Source: Chloroflexota bacterium
GTDB taxonomy: Bacteria; Chloroflexota; Chloroflexia; Chloroheliales; Chloroheliaceae
NCBI GenBank assembly: GCA_028287745.1
Contig: JAQBPB010000073.1
Location: 1 to 64,000 of the forward strand
Length of the DNA stretch: 64,000 bases
Direction: 5' to 3'
The position numbers were made by a program, and so were the translations under genes. Of this stretch, positions 8,462 to 16,223 are shown one piece after another. How positions within the stretch are numbered: the stretch's first letter is position 1; the number at the start of each line of letters is the position of its first letter. The notes below the pieces were generated by a model. It did not search any database. It was not told where the DNA came from and worked only from the letters and a program-made list of their open reading frames with translations.

Positions 8462-9649
8462 ATGGGTACCCTGGGCAATTTGTTCGAAATATTACGAGAT
8501 AACAGCTTTCAGGAAATTGAGGATGAAGCTTCCCAGGAGGTGGCAATAGCCCTGGCCGGTAACACGGCGGATGTGCGCGACAAGCTGCACCGGGCGCTGT
8601 CAACCCGGCTGGAAAGCCTGTGGACGCCCTCACCTTTCCGCCTGATAGAAACCCACGCCCGACCGGAAATCGGCGCGGATGACGATGACAGCGGCGGCGT
8701 ACTGCTTTACACCCTGTACCAGGGGGACCGGATTCCCTCGGAGAAACGGGCCTGGTTGAGCGAGCTGGCGGCTACCGAAAGAGTTAGCGTAATCGTGGTA
8801 GCGCTCGACCGGCGCAGTGAAGAAGCTTTCCGCAACCCCGGCACCGGCAAAGGTTTAAGAGCGATTAACCCGCTGCGCCTGGTCGGCGGGCGCGAAGTTA
8901 CCGGACCGTCAGGGAGCCAGCCCTCGGCGGACGGGGCCGCTTTTAACCAGGCCGGGGTCAGGGCTACTTGGTCTGAGGACTGGAAGAATGACCTGGATCA
9001 GCTGGCAGAAGAAAGCGGCCAAAAATTAGCCGTTATTTACCTGAACGGCCTGGACCTGGACCAGTTGCAGGCCCGCCTGTTACCGGCGATTGTGGACCGG
9101 CTGGAAAAACGGGCGCTGGCCCTGGCCCGGCGCGCCCCGATCTTCCGCAATACGGTTGCCAGCTACCTGATTGCAAAAACAGCCCGCTCCAATGCTGAAC
9201 TGGTCTTGCTGGCGAACCTGACCTCCGGACTGCCTTTTATCAGCGCCATCTTTGATAGCGGGGCCGATTTCGTGGTGCTGACCAAGAATCAGTTTGAATT
9301 AAGCCACCGCCTGGCCGGGGTTTACGGCCAGAAACGCGACAGCCGGGTGGAAGTATACCTGGAAATAGCCCCGATTATCGGGGCGGCCTTCGCCTGGAAG
9401 ACCCTTTCAAGTATGGCCGCAAAGAAAGTACCGGCCCTGGTGGGCATGCTGCCTAAAGCGGTTATCGCCTATGCCGCCACGGTCATAGTAGGCCGGATTG
9501 CCCAGGCCTATTACGCCAGCGGCCGCCAGGCCCCTGCTCAACTTTCCCAGGCCGTCAGGAATGTGCTGGCGCAACTGGGCCTGATCAAGAAAAACGGAAA
9601 CAACCAGCCGGAAGATAACGACTCGCCCCGGCGCATCCGATTCAGCTAA
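8462..9649 (+). CDS. DUF697-containing membrane protein
   Basis: 395 residues. The C-terminal third (from about residue 255) matches the DUF697 pattern: TSGLPFISAIFDSGADFVVL, VLTKNQFELSHRLAGVYG, an Arg/Val strand, APIIGAAFAWKTLSSMAAKK, then VPALVGMLPKAVIAYAATVI and GRIAQAYYASGR. That part forms hydrophobic helices and likely sits in or on the membrane. The first 250 residues are soluble-looking with no recognised motif; DUF697 often follows a GTPase domain, but no Walker A or G-motif is visible here. GAGGA precedes the ATG. Its stop overlaps the next start (TAATG), indicating translational coupling. Function unknown. Confidence 0.75.
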   Translation: MGTLGNLFEILRDNSFQEIEDEASQEVAIALAGNTADVRDKLHRALSTRLESLWTPSPFRLIETHARPEIGADDDDSGGVLLYTLYQGDRIPSEKRAWLSELAATERVSVIVVALDRRSEEAFRNPGTGKGLRAINPLRLVGGREVTGPSGSQPSADGAAFNQAGVRATWSEDWKNDLDQLAEESGQKLAVIYLNGLDLDQLQARLLPAIVDRLEKRALALARRAPIFRNTVASYLIAKTARSNAELVLLANLTSGLPFISAIFDSGADFVVLTKNQFELSHRLAGVYGQKRDSRVEVYLEIAPIIGAAFAWKTLSSMAAKKVPALVGMLPKAVIAYAATVIVGRIAQAYYASGRQAPAQLSQAVRNVLAQLGLIKKNGNNQPEDNDSPRRIRFS

Positions 9650-10059
9650 TGGCGTACCCGGCAGACAGCCCGCCACCCCTGGATTTTTACAAGGCGCTGG
9701 AGGAATTTAACCAGCGCCGGTTTTTCGAGTGCCACGAAACCCTGGAAGACCTCTGGAACGCCGAAAGAAGTGAATTAAGGCTCTTCTACCAGGGTATTTT
9801 ACAGGTGGGCGTGGCTTACTATAAGATAATTACCCGGCCCAATTACCGGGGCGCGATTTCCCTCTTCGAAAGCGGCATAGATTACTTGCGACCATTCGAA
9901 CCAGACCAGTTCGGCCTGGATGTTACCGGCCTGATTGAGAGTGCCCGGGCCAGCCGCCGCGAGTTGGAGCGGCTTGGCCCTGACCGCCTGGACCAGTTTG
10001 ATACCGGGCTTATTCCAACTTTAAAAGCAGGAGCAGCCGATGAGCCAGATGGATTATAA
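9649..10059 (+). CDS. DUF309 family protein
   Basis: 136 residues with the DUF309 signature: FNQRRFFECHETLEDLWNAE, followed by RLFYQGILQVGVAYYKI and a helix with GAISLFESGIDYLRPF. The conserved H and E of ECHETLE suggest a metal or active-site role, which is unproven for the family. All-helical and cytoplasmic. It overlaps the upstream stop by one base and the downstream gene by 20 bases, so the three genes form one coupled operon. Confidence 0.85.
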   Translation: MAYPADSPPPLDFYKALEEFNQRRFFECHETLEDLWNAERSELRLFYQGILQVGVAYYKIITRPNYRGAISLFESGIDYLRPFEPDQFGLDVTGLIESARASRRELERLGPDRLDQFDTGLIPTLKAGAADEPDGL

Positions 10060-11128
10060 CGAAATTCGCAACAGCCAGCCGGGTGTGGTGGGACAGGCCC
10101 TGCAACTGGCAGGCCGGGTCTTCTCACCGCCGGAGCAACTTGATTGCGGGGAAATCGGGATGGTTTCCGGCCAGGCGGTAATCGAAGCCGGGCGGCGCTA
10201 TGATGAGCTGACCGGGGGTAACTGCCATCCGCAACTGGCGGCCCTGGTCTTTGACGCAACCGGCGATTTCCGGGCGCTCGATTTCTACTTCCCGATTGTC
10301 AACAGCCTGAAAGCTGACCCGGCCGCCCGTGAGGATTTCTATAACGCCGTGCGCTACATCGCGGGGCATCCCGGCCTGGACCTGCGGATTTACGCCGAAA
10401 ACCGGCAAGATGTTACGGCCCAAACACCTCCGGCGGTCCGGCACATCGTAGCCGGGCACCTGTCCGAAGTCTTTTTCTACCGGCGCGATATTGTGGAACG
10501 GCTTTTGTCGCAGCCCCGCCATTTCCGGATTTATACCAACCGCGAGGCTTTCAACCAGGATGGCGGATTGGCCGGGGGTGACTATAATTTTGGGATGGAG
10601 GCAATTCAGCTTGAAATGTCGCGCCTGTTCGAAGGCTTCTCGGGTAAAACCCCGGGAGTAGCTCCGTTCTTACACGAACTCGGCCACATGCTGGACCATT
10701 TCGAAGCCGGGACCGGCCGGATGGGCCAGTGCGAAGGCGTTCTGCCGGGCATGACAGGCCGGGATGGCCCGGTCTTTACGCCCCAGGCCCGCCAGTACTT
10801 TATCGCAGGGAAGCAGCTTGAGCAGCAGCGCTACCTGGCGTTCCAGCACGGCCAGGCCCGACCGAACGACCCGGTGCCGGTGGGCCATCCGTATGTGTTT
10901 CAGACTGACGGCGAATTTATCGCGGGCTTCCTGGAAATGTTCTTCCGCAACCCCAATTACTTTGCGGCCCAGAATCCCCAGCTCTACCAGGCCTTCGCCG
11001 AGCTTTTGCGCCAGGACCCCCGGCGCTACTGGCCGGAGGACTTTAATCTGTATATTACCGAGAACCGAAAAGCGTACCTGGGAGGCGAGCGGCCACACCC
11101 GCAAAATATTAGCATTCCCAGGTATTAG
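10040..11128 (+). CDS. MtfA-like zinc metallopeptidase
   Basis: 362 residues. The zinc motif HELGHMLDHFEAG lies near residue 213. Downstream, DGEFIAGFLEMFFRNPNY and LYQAFAELLRQDP resemble the C-terminal helix of the MtfA (Mlc titration factor A) family, where a glutamate supplies the third ligand (E of the EFIAGFLE segment). MtfA has HEFAHKLD where this has HELGHMLD. No signal peptide, so an intracellular peptidase or regulator is likely. AGGAG sits 8 nt before the ATG. The N-terminal 150 residues are not recognised. The operon with DUF697 and DUF309 genes gives no clear substrate. A remote alternative is another gluzincin with an anthrax-lethal-factor-like fold. Confidence 0.65.
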   Translation: MSQMDYNEIRNSQPGVVGQALQLAGRVFSPPEQLDCGEIGMVSGQAVIEAGRRYDELTGGNCHPQLAALVFDATGDFRALDFYFPIVNSLKADPAAREDFYNAVRYIAGHPGLDLRIYAENRQDVTAQTPPAVRHIVAGHLSEVFFYRRDIVERLLSQPRHFRIYTNREAFNQDGGLAGGDYNFGMEAIQLEMSRLFEGFSGKTPGVAPFLHELGHMLDHFEAGTGRMGQCEGVLPGMTGRDGPVFTPQARQYFIAGKQLEQQRYLAFQHGQARPNDPVPVGHPYVFQTDGEFIAGFLEMFFRNPNYFAAQNPQLYQAFAELLRQDPRRYWPEDFNLYITENRKAYLGGERPHPQNISIPRY

Positions 11129-11140
11129 ATTAAACGCAAT

Positions 11141-11170
11141 AAAAAAGCTCCGGATGGCCGGAGCTTTTTT
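11141..11170. terminator. Bidirectional terminator
   Basis: AAAAAAGCTCCGG (11141-11153), loop ATGG, CCGGAGCTTTTTT (11158-11170). The symmetric A and T runs let it serve both the plus-strand operon ending at 11128 and the minus-strand gene ending at 11199. Confidence 0.85.
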
Positions 11171-11198
11171 ATTATGCAAGGAATTAAACTTTATTTAG

Positions 11199-11726
11199 TT
11201 AGTTGTCCTGCGGCTCTCTGGTAGGGCGGCCCCAACCACAGTTATAAATCAGATAGCCCGCGCCGTTTTCGCCGCTTTCCTGGCGGATGCCAAAATAAAT
11301 CTCTACCCGGTCCAGGAAATAAGCGCCCTTGAAAAGGGTCAGGCGCAAGTTGTACAGGTTTGGGTTCTCCGGGGACCAAAATTTGTCAGCCGGTAGAGGA
11401 ATACTTCCCAGGAACTGGACATTCGGCATACCTTCATCATAAAACACGCCTACCTCGCCCCGCCAGACCGCCTCATTCTTTAATAAGATTTCTGTTTGCA
11501 ACCAGTAAATTTCCTCGGCAACCAGTTTACCTTCGGCCTCAAGGCTAAAGGTTAATTCCTGGCGGTCTATCGCGGGCTGAAGTTGCAGGTGGTTCAGATT
11601 TAGCCACCCTTCGCCGGACCACCGCATGTCCGGCTGCGAAATATCAGATTGAGATAGCCCGGATGTAACTTCGAAATTACAATTGGCAGAAAGGCCCGGT
11701 GACCGTTGTTGAGTTAAGAAAGGCAT
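11199..11726 (-). CDS. Stand-alone GH2-like immunoglobulin beta-sandwich protein
   Basis: 175 residues, all-beta. The C-terminal half reads like the Ig-like sandwich domain of glycoside hydrolase family 2: FWSPENPNLYNLRLTL, then FLDRVEIYFGIRQ, equal to the W-x-P-x-x-P-x-L-Y ... D-x-x-x-x-x-F-G-x-R pattern that precedes the TIM barrel in beta-galactosidases and mannosidases. No catalytic barrel, signal peptide or membrane segment is present, and the gene stops about where the barrel would start. It could be a relic or a free-standing carbohydrate- or protein-binding domain. An AGGA lies 8-9 nt before the ATG. It ends at the shared bidirectional terminator. Confidence 0.6.
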   Translation of the reverse strand: MPFLTQQRSPGLSANCNFEVTSGLSQSDISQPDMRWSGEGWLNLNHLQLQPAIDRQELTFSLEAEGKLVAEEIYWLQTEILLKNEAVWRGEVGVFYDEGMPNVQFLGSIPLPADKFWSPENPNLYNLRLTLFKGAYFLDRVEIYFGIRQESGENGAGYLIYNCGWGRPTREPQDN

Positions 11727-12198
11727 TTAATAATCCTAGATTGAAAATTACTCGTTTGTCCATTGCCCAAATTCTGGTACCTGCTTGACAGGAAACAATT
11801 AATCCACAGGCCTTACCGGAAACATGGCAAAATTGGGAGTGACACAACAATAAATTACAGAAACTTTTATCCCGACATAAAAGAAATTATTTAAAACTTT
11901 TCCCAAATTCCGAAGTACCGTCCGGTTGTCTATACTAACAATTTTATCTACGTTAATTATAGCTAATCCAACCTTACAAACAGATTACGAAACAGTTCCT
12001 TTTCATATATATTTTATTCAAATTTAAGGCTATTCCTGGCAAATTTCCCAACCAGGTAAAGACCGACTGTTAAATTAGGGTAAATAATCAGGTGATATTT
12101 GCATATTGCTTGTCCGCAAGCCCTGTGATACCGTATATGATATGTACCTTGAAATTCTTTTGCCAGGAAGTACGCAATTTTCGTAGGAGGAGCGATTA
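11727..12198. other. AT-rich divergent intergenic region
   Basis: No gene is supported in these 472 bp. The stretch is markedly AT-rich compared with its flanks and separates divergent genes, so it should hold promoters for both. I could not identify a convincing -35/-10 pair for either. A strong ribosome-binding site (GTAGGAGGAGCG) is present just before the cytochrome start at 12199. Confidence 0.5.
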
Positions 12199-13155
12199 AT
12201 GAACGTTAGAGAGACCAGAGCCAGTCCGGCCCGGGCCTGGGACCGTTTACCCCCCGGATTCTGGCAGGGATTCCTCAGTGGAGCTTTCGCATTGGCTATT
12301 ATTGGGGGGCTATTGGCTTTTTTGCTCTCGCCGGAAATATTAAAACATCGCTCCCCCTTCCCCCTGGAGGAAGCTATCGGCCAATCTCGGATAGATGCCG
12401 CTATTGATGGCAGTTACAAGGATAGAGCTAACCCGGTCGCCGCAACGCCTGAGAATATTGCCGCCGGTAGAACCATCTACAATTCGAATTGCGCCTTCTG
12501 TCACGGCGTCACCGGGCAGGGCGAGGCCCAGATAGGCCAGAATATGTTCCCGAAGGCGGCCAACCTGCGGGAACCCGAAACGGCCAATAAAACCGATGGA
12601 CAGCTATTCTGGATTCTGGAAAACGGCCTGTCATTTGTTGGAATGCCCGCGTTTAAATCAAGCCTGAGCCAGGATGACCTCTGGAAAGCGACTCTCTACA
12701 TCCGGCAACTTCAAAAAGGTACTGCCGCCGCAGCACCCGCAGCAACAGCCGGTTCAGCGGCTTCAGCTACTGTCAGCCCGGCCGGAACCACCGCCGCAGC
12801 CGCGCCTACAAGTACCACGGCGGCCCAGGCTTATGCGCCAACCACCGCCGCCGCCCGGACCAGCGTGGCAACCCAGGCAGCTCCGGCGAATACGACCGCC
12901 GCTGCGGCCGCTAACAGTGGCGACCTGGCTAAAGGAGTGGCTTTGTTCCAGCAACAGGGCTGCACCGGTTGTCATGGCGGTGATAAAGCTACCGGCGGAG
13001 TTGGTCCGGCCCTCAATAATATTCAATATCCCTTTGCCGGGCTGTTGAAACAGGTGCGAAGTGGTGGTGGCGTTATGCCCCCTTACCCGGCGGCGTCCCT
13101 TCCTGACAGCGATGTGATGCTGATTTACAACTACCTGAAGAGCTTGCAGAAATAG
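12199..13155 (+). CDS. Membrane-anchored diheme cytochrome c
   Basis: 318 residues. An uncleaved N-terminal anchor is near residues 24-46 (FLSGAFALAIIGGLLAFLL). Two class I cytochrome c domains follow: the first with NCAFCHGVTGQG and a distal GMPAFKSSLSQDDLWKATLY, the second with GCTGCHGGDKATGG and GGGVMPPYPAASLPDSDV. Each has one CxxCH heme site and a methionine ligand candidate (GMPAF, VMPPY). They are joined by an Ala/Thr/Pro-rich linker of about 70 residues, typical of extracytoplasmic proteins of this genome. It probably carries electrons outside the membrane. A convergent Rieske gene lies just downstream, sharing a terminator. Confidence 0.9.
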   Translation: MNVRETRASPARAWDRLPPGFWQGFLSGAFALAIIGGLLAFLLSPEILKHRSPFPLEEAIGQSRIDAAIDGSYKDRANPVAATPENIAAGRTIYNSNCAFCHGVTGQGEAQIGQNMFPKAANLREPETANKTDGQLFWILENGLSFVGMPAFKSSLSQDDLWKATLYIRQLQKGTAAAAPAATAGSAASATVSPAGTTAAAAPTSTTAAQAYAPTTAAARTSVATQAAPANTTAAAAANSGDLAKGVALFQQQGCTGCHGGDKATGGVGPALNNIQYPFAGLLKQVRSGGGVMPPYPAASLPDSDVMLIYNYLKSLQK

Positions 13156-13189
13156 GCCCGAAACCAAGGCACAAAGATTTAGCCTTACA

Positions 13190-13229
13190 AAAACAGGCCC
13201 CCGGAATTATTTCTCCGGGGGCCTGTTTT
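13190..13229. terminator. Bidirectional terminator between cytochrome c and Rieske genes
   Basis: AAAACAGGCCCCCGGA (13190-13205), an 8-nt loop, TCCGGGGGCCTGTTTT (13214-13229). Symmetric A/T tracts allow termination from both convergent genes. Confidence 0.88.
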
Positions 13230-13251
13230 GCCAGAAACGATACTTGATTAG

Positions 13252-14124
13252 CTATTGATCGCTTACCAGGCGGACTTCAACTTTACCATTCTGCTGCCGC
13301 ACTTCGTAAGAAGGAGCTTTATAGGTCGAAGGCCCGTCAATTACCTTGCCGTCCTTGAGGCAAAACCGCGAACCGTGCCAGGGGCAAACCACCGTATCGC
13401 CTTCAAGCTGACCATCCGCCAGCGGGCCACCGGCATGCGAGCAGGTTTCATTTATGGCATACAGCCGGTTATCTTGCTTGACCAGGAGGACGCTGGTGCC
13501 GTTGGCATCAACTTTATAGAGGGTATTCTCCTCGGTCACCACTGGAGCGCCCGAAACCGAGGTCCACTCCTCCGGCTCATGTGTCCAGGCGTTATGGTTG
13601 ACCATTGTGCCAAGCTTAAAGACCAGGTCCCCGCCCAGGTAGGCGCTAAACCCGGTCACGCCGTAAGCAAGCGTAGAAATGGCTACGGCCAGTTTTCGCC
13701 GGCCTTTTTTACGCCGCAGCAGCCAACTCAAACTAAAAGCGGTCAGCCCACCCACATTAAGCAACATATGAATTAAGCCGGTATGGCGCTCTTTGCCGTA
13801 GGTATCGCTCCAGTCGGTAATCCCGGCAAAGGCAGCGCCCACCGCTCCCAGAATACCCAGTCCCAATGCCTTATCAGCCCCGGCGGCCAGGTCGGAGTTT
13901 TCGTCCGCGCCTGAGAGAAGGTCGAGTGTAACCGTGGCGGTCCAACAGCCTACCGGAATATCGGTCAATACCGGGTGCAAAGCATGGCCCAACCAGACGC
14001 CATTTAAAAAGTTTTTGACCTTTTTACCGGGCACGCCCCCGGCCTTATAAACGTCATTTACCGCTTGCTGAAGCGTTTCGGCAAGTTGTTCCAGGGTAGG
14101 CATGGGAGTGGTAGCGTTGCTCAT
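13252..14124 (-). CDS. DUF2231 membrane domain fused to a Rieske 2Fe-2S domain
   Basis: 290 residues. Residues 40-180 form the DUF2231 membrane domain: GVWLGHALHPVLTDIPVGCW followed by several helices (LGILGAVGAAFAGITDW, LIHMLLNVGGLTAFSLSWLL, LAYGVTGFSAYLGGDLVF). The C-terminal 100 residues are a Rieske ferredoxin with the cluster ligands CSHAGGPL and CPWHGSRF (C-x-H ... C-x-x-H). The membrane histidines (GHALHP, GLIHML, MVNHNAW) could bind heme, which is an inference. It probably takes part in membrane electron transfer, perhaps with the neighbouring diheme cytochrome. A ribosome-binding site (AGGAGG) precedes the ATG. Confidence 0.88.
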   Translation of the reverse strand: MSNATTPMPTLEQLAETLQQAVNDVYKAGGVPGKKVKNFLNGVWLGHALHPVLTDIPVGCWTATVTLDLLSGADENSDLAAGADKALGLGILGAVGAAFAGITDWSDTYGKERHTGLIHMLLNVGGLTAFSLSWLLRRKKGRRKLAVAISTLAYGVTGFSAYLGGDLVFKLGTMVNHNAWTHEPEEWTSVSGAPVVTEENTLYKVDANGTSVLLVKQDNRLYAINETCSHAGGPLADGQLEGDTVVCPWHGSRFCLKDGKVIDGPSTYKAPSYEVRQQNGKVEVRLVSDQ

Positions 14125-14235
14125 GCAAAACCTCCTGCTATTCTTCTTATCTTTATCATTTCCAGCTCATTCTGAACTGAGCAATTGTTGGGCCTACAGG
14201 TGAGAAATATGCGCGAAGGATGGTTAAACTTTATA

Positions 14236-14272
14236 ACAAAAAACAGCGCCGGGCAAACCCAACGCTGTTTTC
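14236..14272 (-). terminator. Minus-strand intrinsic terminator
   Basis: On the minus strand CAGCG-TT-GGG, loop TTTG, CCC-GG-CGCTG (T-G wobbles keep the stem continuous), then TTTTTTG. It lies about 20 bp past the stop of the propeller protein at 14292. Confidence 0.8.
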
Positions 14273-14291
14273 AGTATTTCCGGGTGAAAGC

Positions 14292-16043
14292 TTACTTGTT
14301 CACGCCGCCAAAGGATACAAAGGTCGTATCCGCTTTGGTGGTAAACAGGCTCTTTTCAGTCTTCGCGCCCAGGTCAAAGTAGCGGCCCTCTTTCAACTGC
14401 TGGTTAGCCAGCGTGGAAGAAGGTCCCGGGGTGGGAGTAGCCGCCGTAGGGGCCGGGGTAGGCGGAGTGTAGGTATAGAGCAAGCGGGAGCCGTCTGCCG
14501 TGAAAGACGGATTAAGACGGATACCGGCAGGTAGGTTGTTCTGGCCTTCGACCAGCAGGGTGGCAGGGCTGCCATCCAACCGGACTACCGCCAGGCCAAT
14601 CTTGTCGCCCTGGTCAACGTAAAGCGCGCTTACACTCTTGCCGTCCGGTGAAAAGACCGGGGCCGCCTTGAAAGAAGGCCGTGAGGAAAGGACCGAAACA
14701 ACATCCACTGAAGTGGCAATGTAGTAGTTGAAACGGAACTTGCCGCCACCGCCGATCGGCTCAAGGTCCTGGAGCTTTTTAAGGTTAGAGCCGTCCCGGT
14801 TGACCATATACAGGCTGTGCTGGGAAGGCGCGCTGGGTACAGCGGTAGCCGTAGGCACTACGGTCGCACCGGCAGTCGTGGCCCCTGGGGTACCGGGAGT
14901 GGTGGTACCGGCTACGGTAGCGCTGACTGAAGGAGTCGCGCCAGGCGTGGTTCCGGCAGAGGTCGCAGCAGCCGTAGTGGCGGCGGCGGTCGTAGCAGCG
15001 GCCGTGGTCGCGGCAGCCGTAGGCGTCAGGCTGGTGTCGGGAGAGCTATTAGCGGCCACCGACAGGTCCAGGGCGCTGACCATCACCGAGGGGTTCGGGT
15101 TGCCATAGAAGACCAGGCTGTTGCCATCGGGCGAGAAGGTCGGGTACCAGCCGCCCAATTTCTGCGAGAGAGAAATCTGAGTGGCTTTGGCGGTCGCAAC
15201 GTCTACCGTAAACATAACGGCGTTGCGTAGCGAGAAGAAAGCGATTTGCTTGCCATCCGGCGACCAGTTGTGGCCCAGCGCATCGGAAGCAAGCTGGCGT
15301 TCTTCGCCCGGCCTGGCATTTACATTAGTCACAAAAAGCACCCGGATAATGCCAATGCCGTCCGGTCCCTGCCCATCAGGGGCGGGAAGATTCTTCAAGA
15401 AAGCGATTTGCTTGCCGTCCGGCGACCAGACCGGGCTGTAGCCATTGTAGGCAACGGTATGCAAACCGGAACCGTCAAAGTTTACAAGCTGGATACCGGC
15501 GTTATCGGCGGTAAAGACAATCTGCTTGCCGTCCGGCGACCAGGCCGGGGCGGCTTTATTCTGGACCGAATTGGTTACCTGGAAAGGGTTGCTGCCGTCC
15601 AGGTTTGCGGTATAAAGCTGCATCGGAGTTTGCAGGTTCGGCGACTGGAGATACAGCAGCCGGTCTTTGTTGGTACCGGCAGCGGGCGGAGCCACATAGG
15701 CCCCGGCGGTTACGGTCGGTATCGGGGTAGGCAAAGGAGCGCTGTTCGGGGTAGCGGTAAAACCATTGGTGGCCCGCCACATGATAGCCAGGATAACCAG
15801 GATCACCGGCAAGCCGATAACCAGACCCCAGCCAACATTTTCCCAGATTGTTTTCCAGCTGGACCGGGCCGGGCGAACAGGTTCGCGGTGGGCCGGACCC
15901 TTACCCGGGGGTTGACTCAAGGGCGCGCTGGAACGCGCATTTTCCGAAAGACCGGGCTTGGCGGCAGGGCGGGCCGGTCGCTGATTTATTCCCGGCCCGG
16001 TCCGGCGTGGTCTTTCCGGGGTAGTCTTCTTATCAGAAGGCAT
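14292..16043 (-). CDS. Membrane-anchored TolB/WD40-like beta-propeller protein
   Basis: 583 residues. A basic, Pro-rich cytoplasmic tail of about 65 residues is followed by one transmembrane helix (GLVIGLPVILVILAIMW) and an extracytoplasmic propeller. Propeller blades carry the PD40/TolB signature: APAWSPDGKQIVF, SPVWSPDGKQIAF, GHNWSPDGKQIAF, YPTFSPDGNSLVF, APVFSPDGKSVSA, NPSFTADGSRLLY. A Thr/Ala/Pro linker of about 70 residues interrupts the propeller between blades four and five. Likely a binding or scaffold protein at the cell surface. No catalytic domain is seen. A TTGACA-type promoter is found at 16189-16217. Confidence 0.85.
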   Translation of the reverse strand: MPSDKKTTPERPRRTGPGINQRPARPAAKPGLSENARSSAPLSQPPGKGPAHREPVRPARSSWKTIWENVGWGLVIGLPVILVILAIMWRATNGFTATPNSAPLPTPIPTVTAGAYVAPPAAGTNKDRLLYLQSPNLQTPMQLYTANLDGSNPFQVTNSVQNKAAPAWSPDGKQIVFTADNAGIQLVNFDGSGLHTVAYNGYSPVWSPDGKQIAFLKNLPAPDGQGPDGIGIIRVLFVTNVNARPGEERQLASDALGHNWSPDGKQIAFFSLRNAVMFTVDVATAKATQISLSQKLGGWYPTFSPDGNSLVFYGNPNPSVMVSALDLSVAANSSPDTSLTPTAAATTAAATTAAATTAAATSAGTTPGATPSVSATVAGTTTPGTPGATTAGATVVPTATAVPSAPSQHSLYMVNRDGSNLKKLQDLEPIGGGGKFRFNYYIATSVDVVSVLSSRPSFKAAPVFSPDGKSVSALYVDQGDKIGLAVVRLDGSPATLLVEGQNNLPAGIRLNPSFTADGSRLLYTYTPPTPAPTAATPTPGPSSTLANQQLKEGRYFDLGAKTEKSLFTTKADTTFVSFGGVNK

Positions 16044-16188
16044 GGTTTAGCTACTCGCTCCTAGATTTAAATAGGTATTATCTGTTCCAGACAGGCAAGG
16101 CGGCCCAATACCAGGCGGCAACCTGACCGGATTTTTAAAAGGCTCTTACGAGCAAATGGACGCATAGAAAATAAAGGTTCGGTCGATT

Positions 16189-16217
16189 ATAGTACAATGA
16201 TTCCACCCGCATGTCAA
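16189..16217 (-). promoter_or_regulatory. Minus-strand promoter for the propeller gene
   Basis: Minus strand: TTGACA (16217-16212), 17 nt, TACTAT (16194-16189). A perfect -35 with a four-of-six -10. The expected transcript has a leader of about 140 nt before the ATG at 16043. Confidence 0.5.
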
Positions 16218-16223
16218 AAGGCT

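Noticed and set aside
14185..14382. 65-codon plus-strand ORF between the Rieske and propeller genes
   Set aside because: It reads through the minus-strand terminator and the end of the propeller gene; no ribosome-binding site.
15246..16064. 272-codon plus-strand ORF opposite the propeller gene
   Set aside because: It is the complement of a clear TolB-like gene with repeated SPDG motifs; no ribosome-binding site or family-like sequence on this strand.
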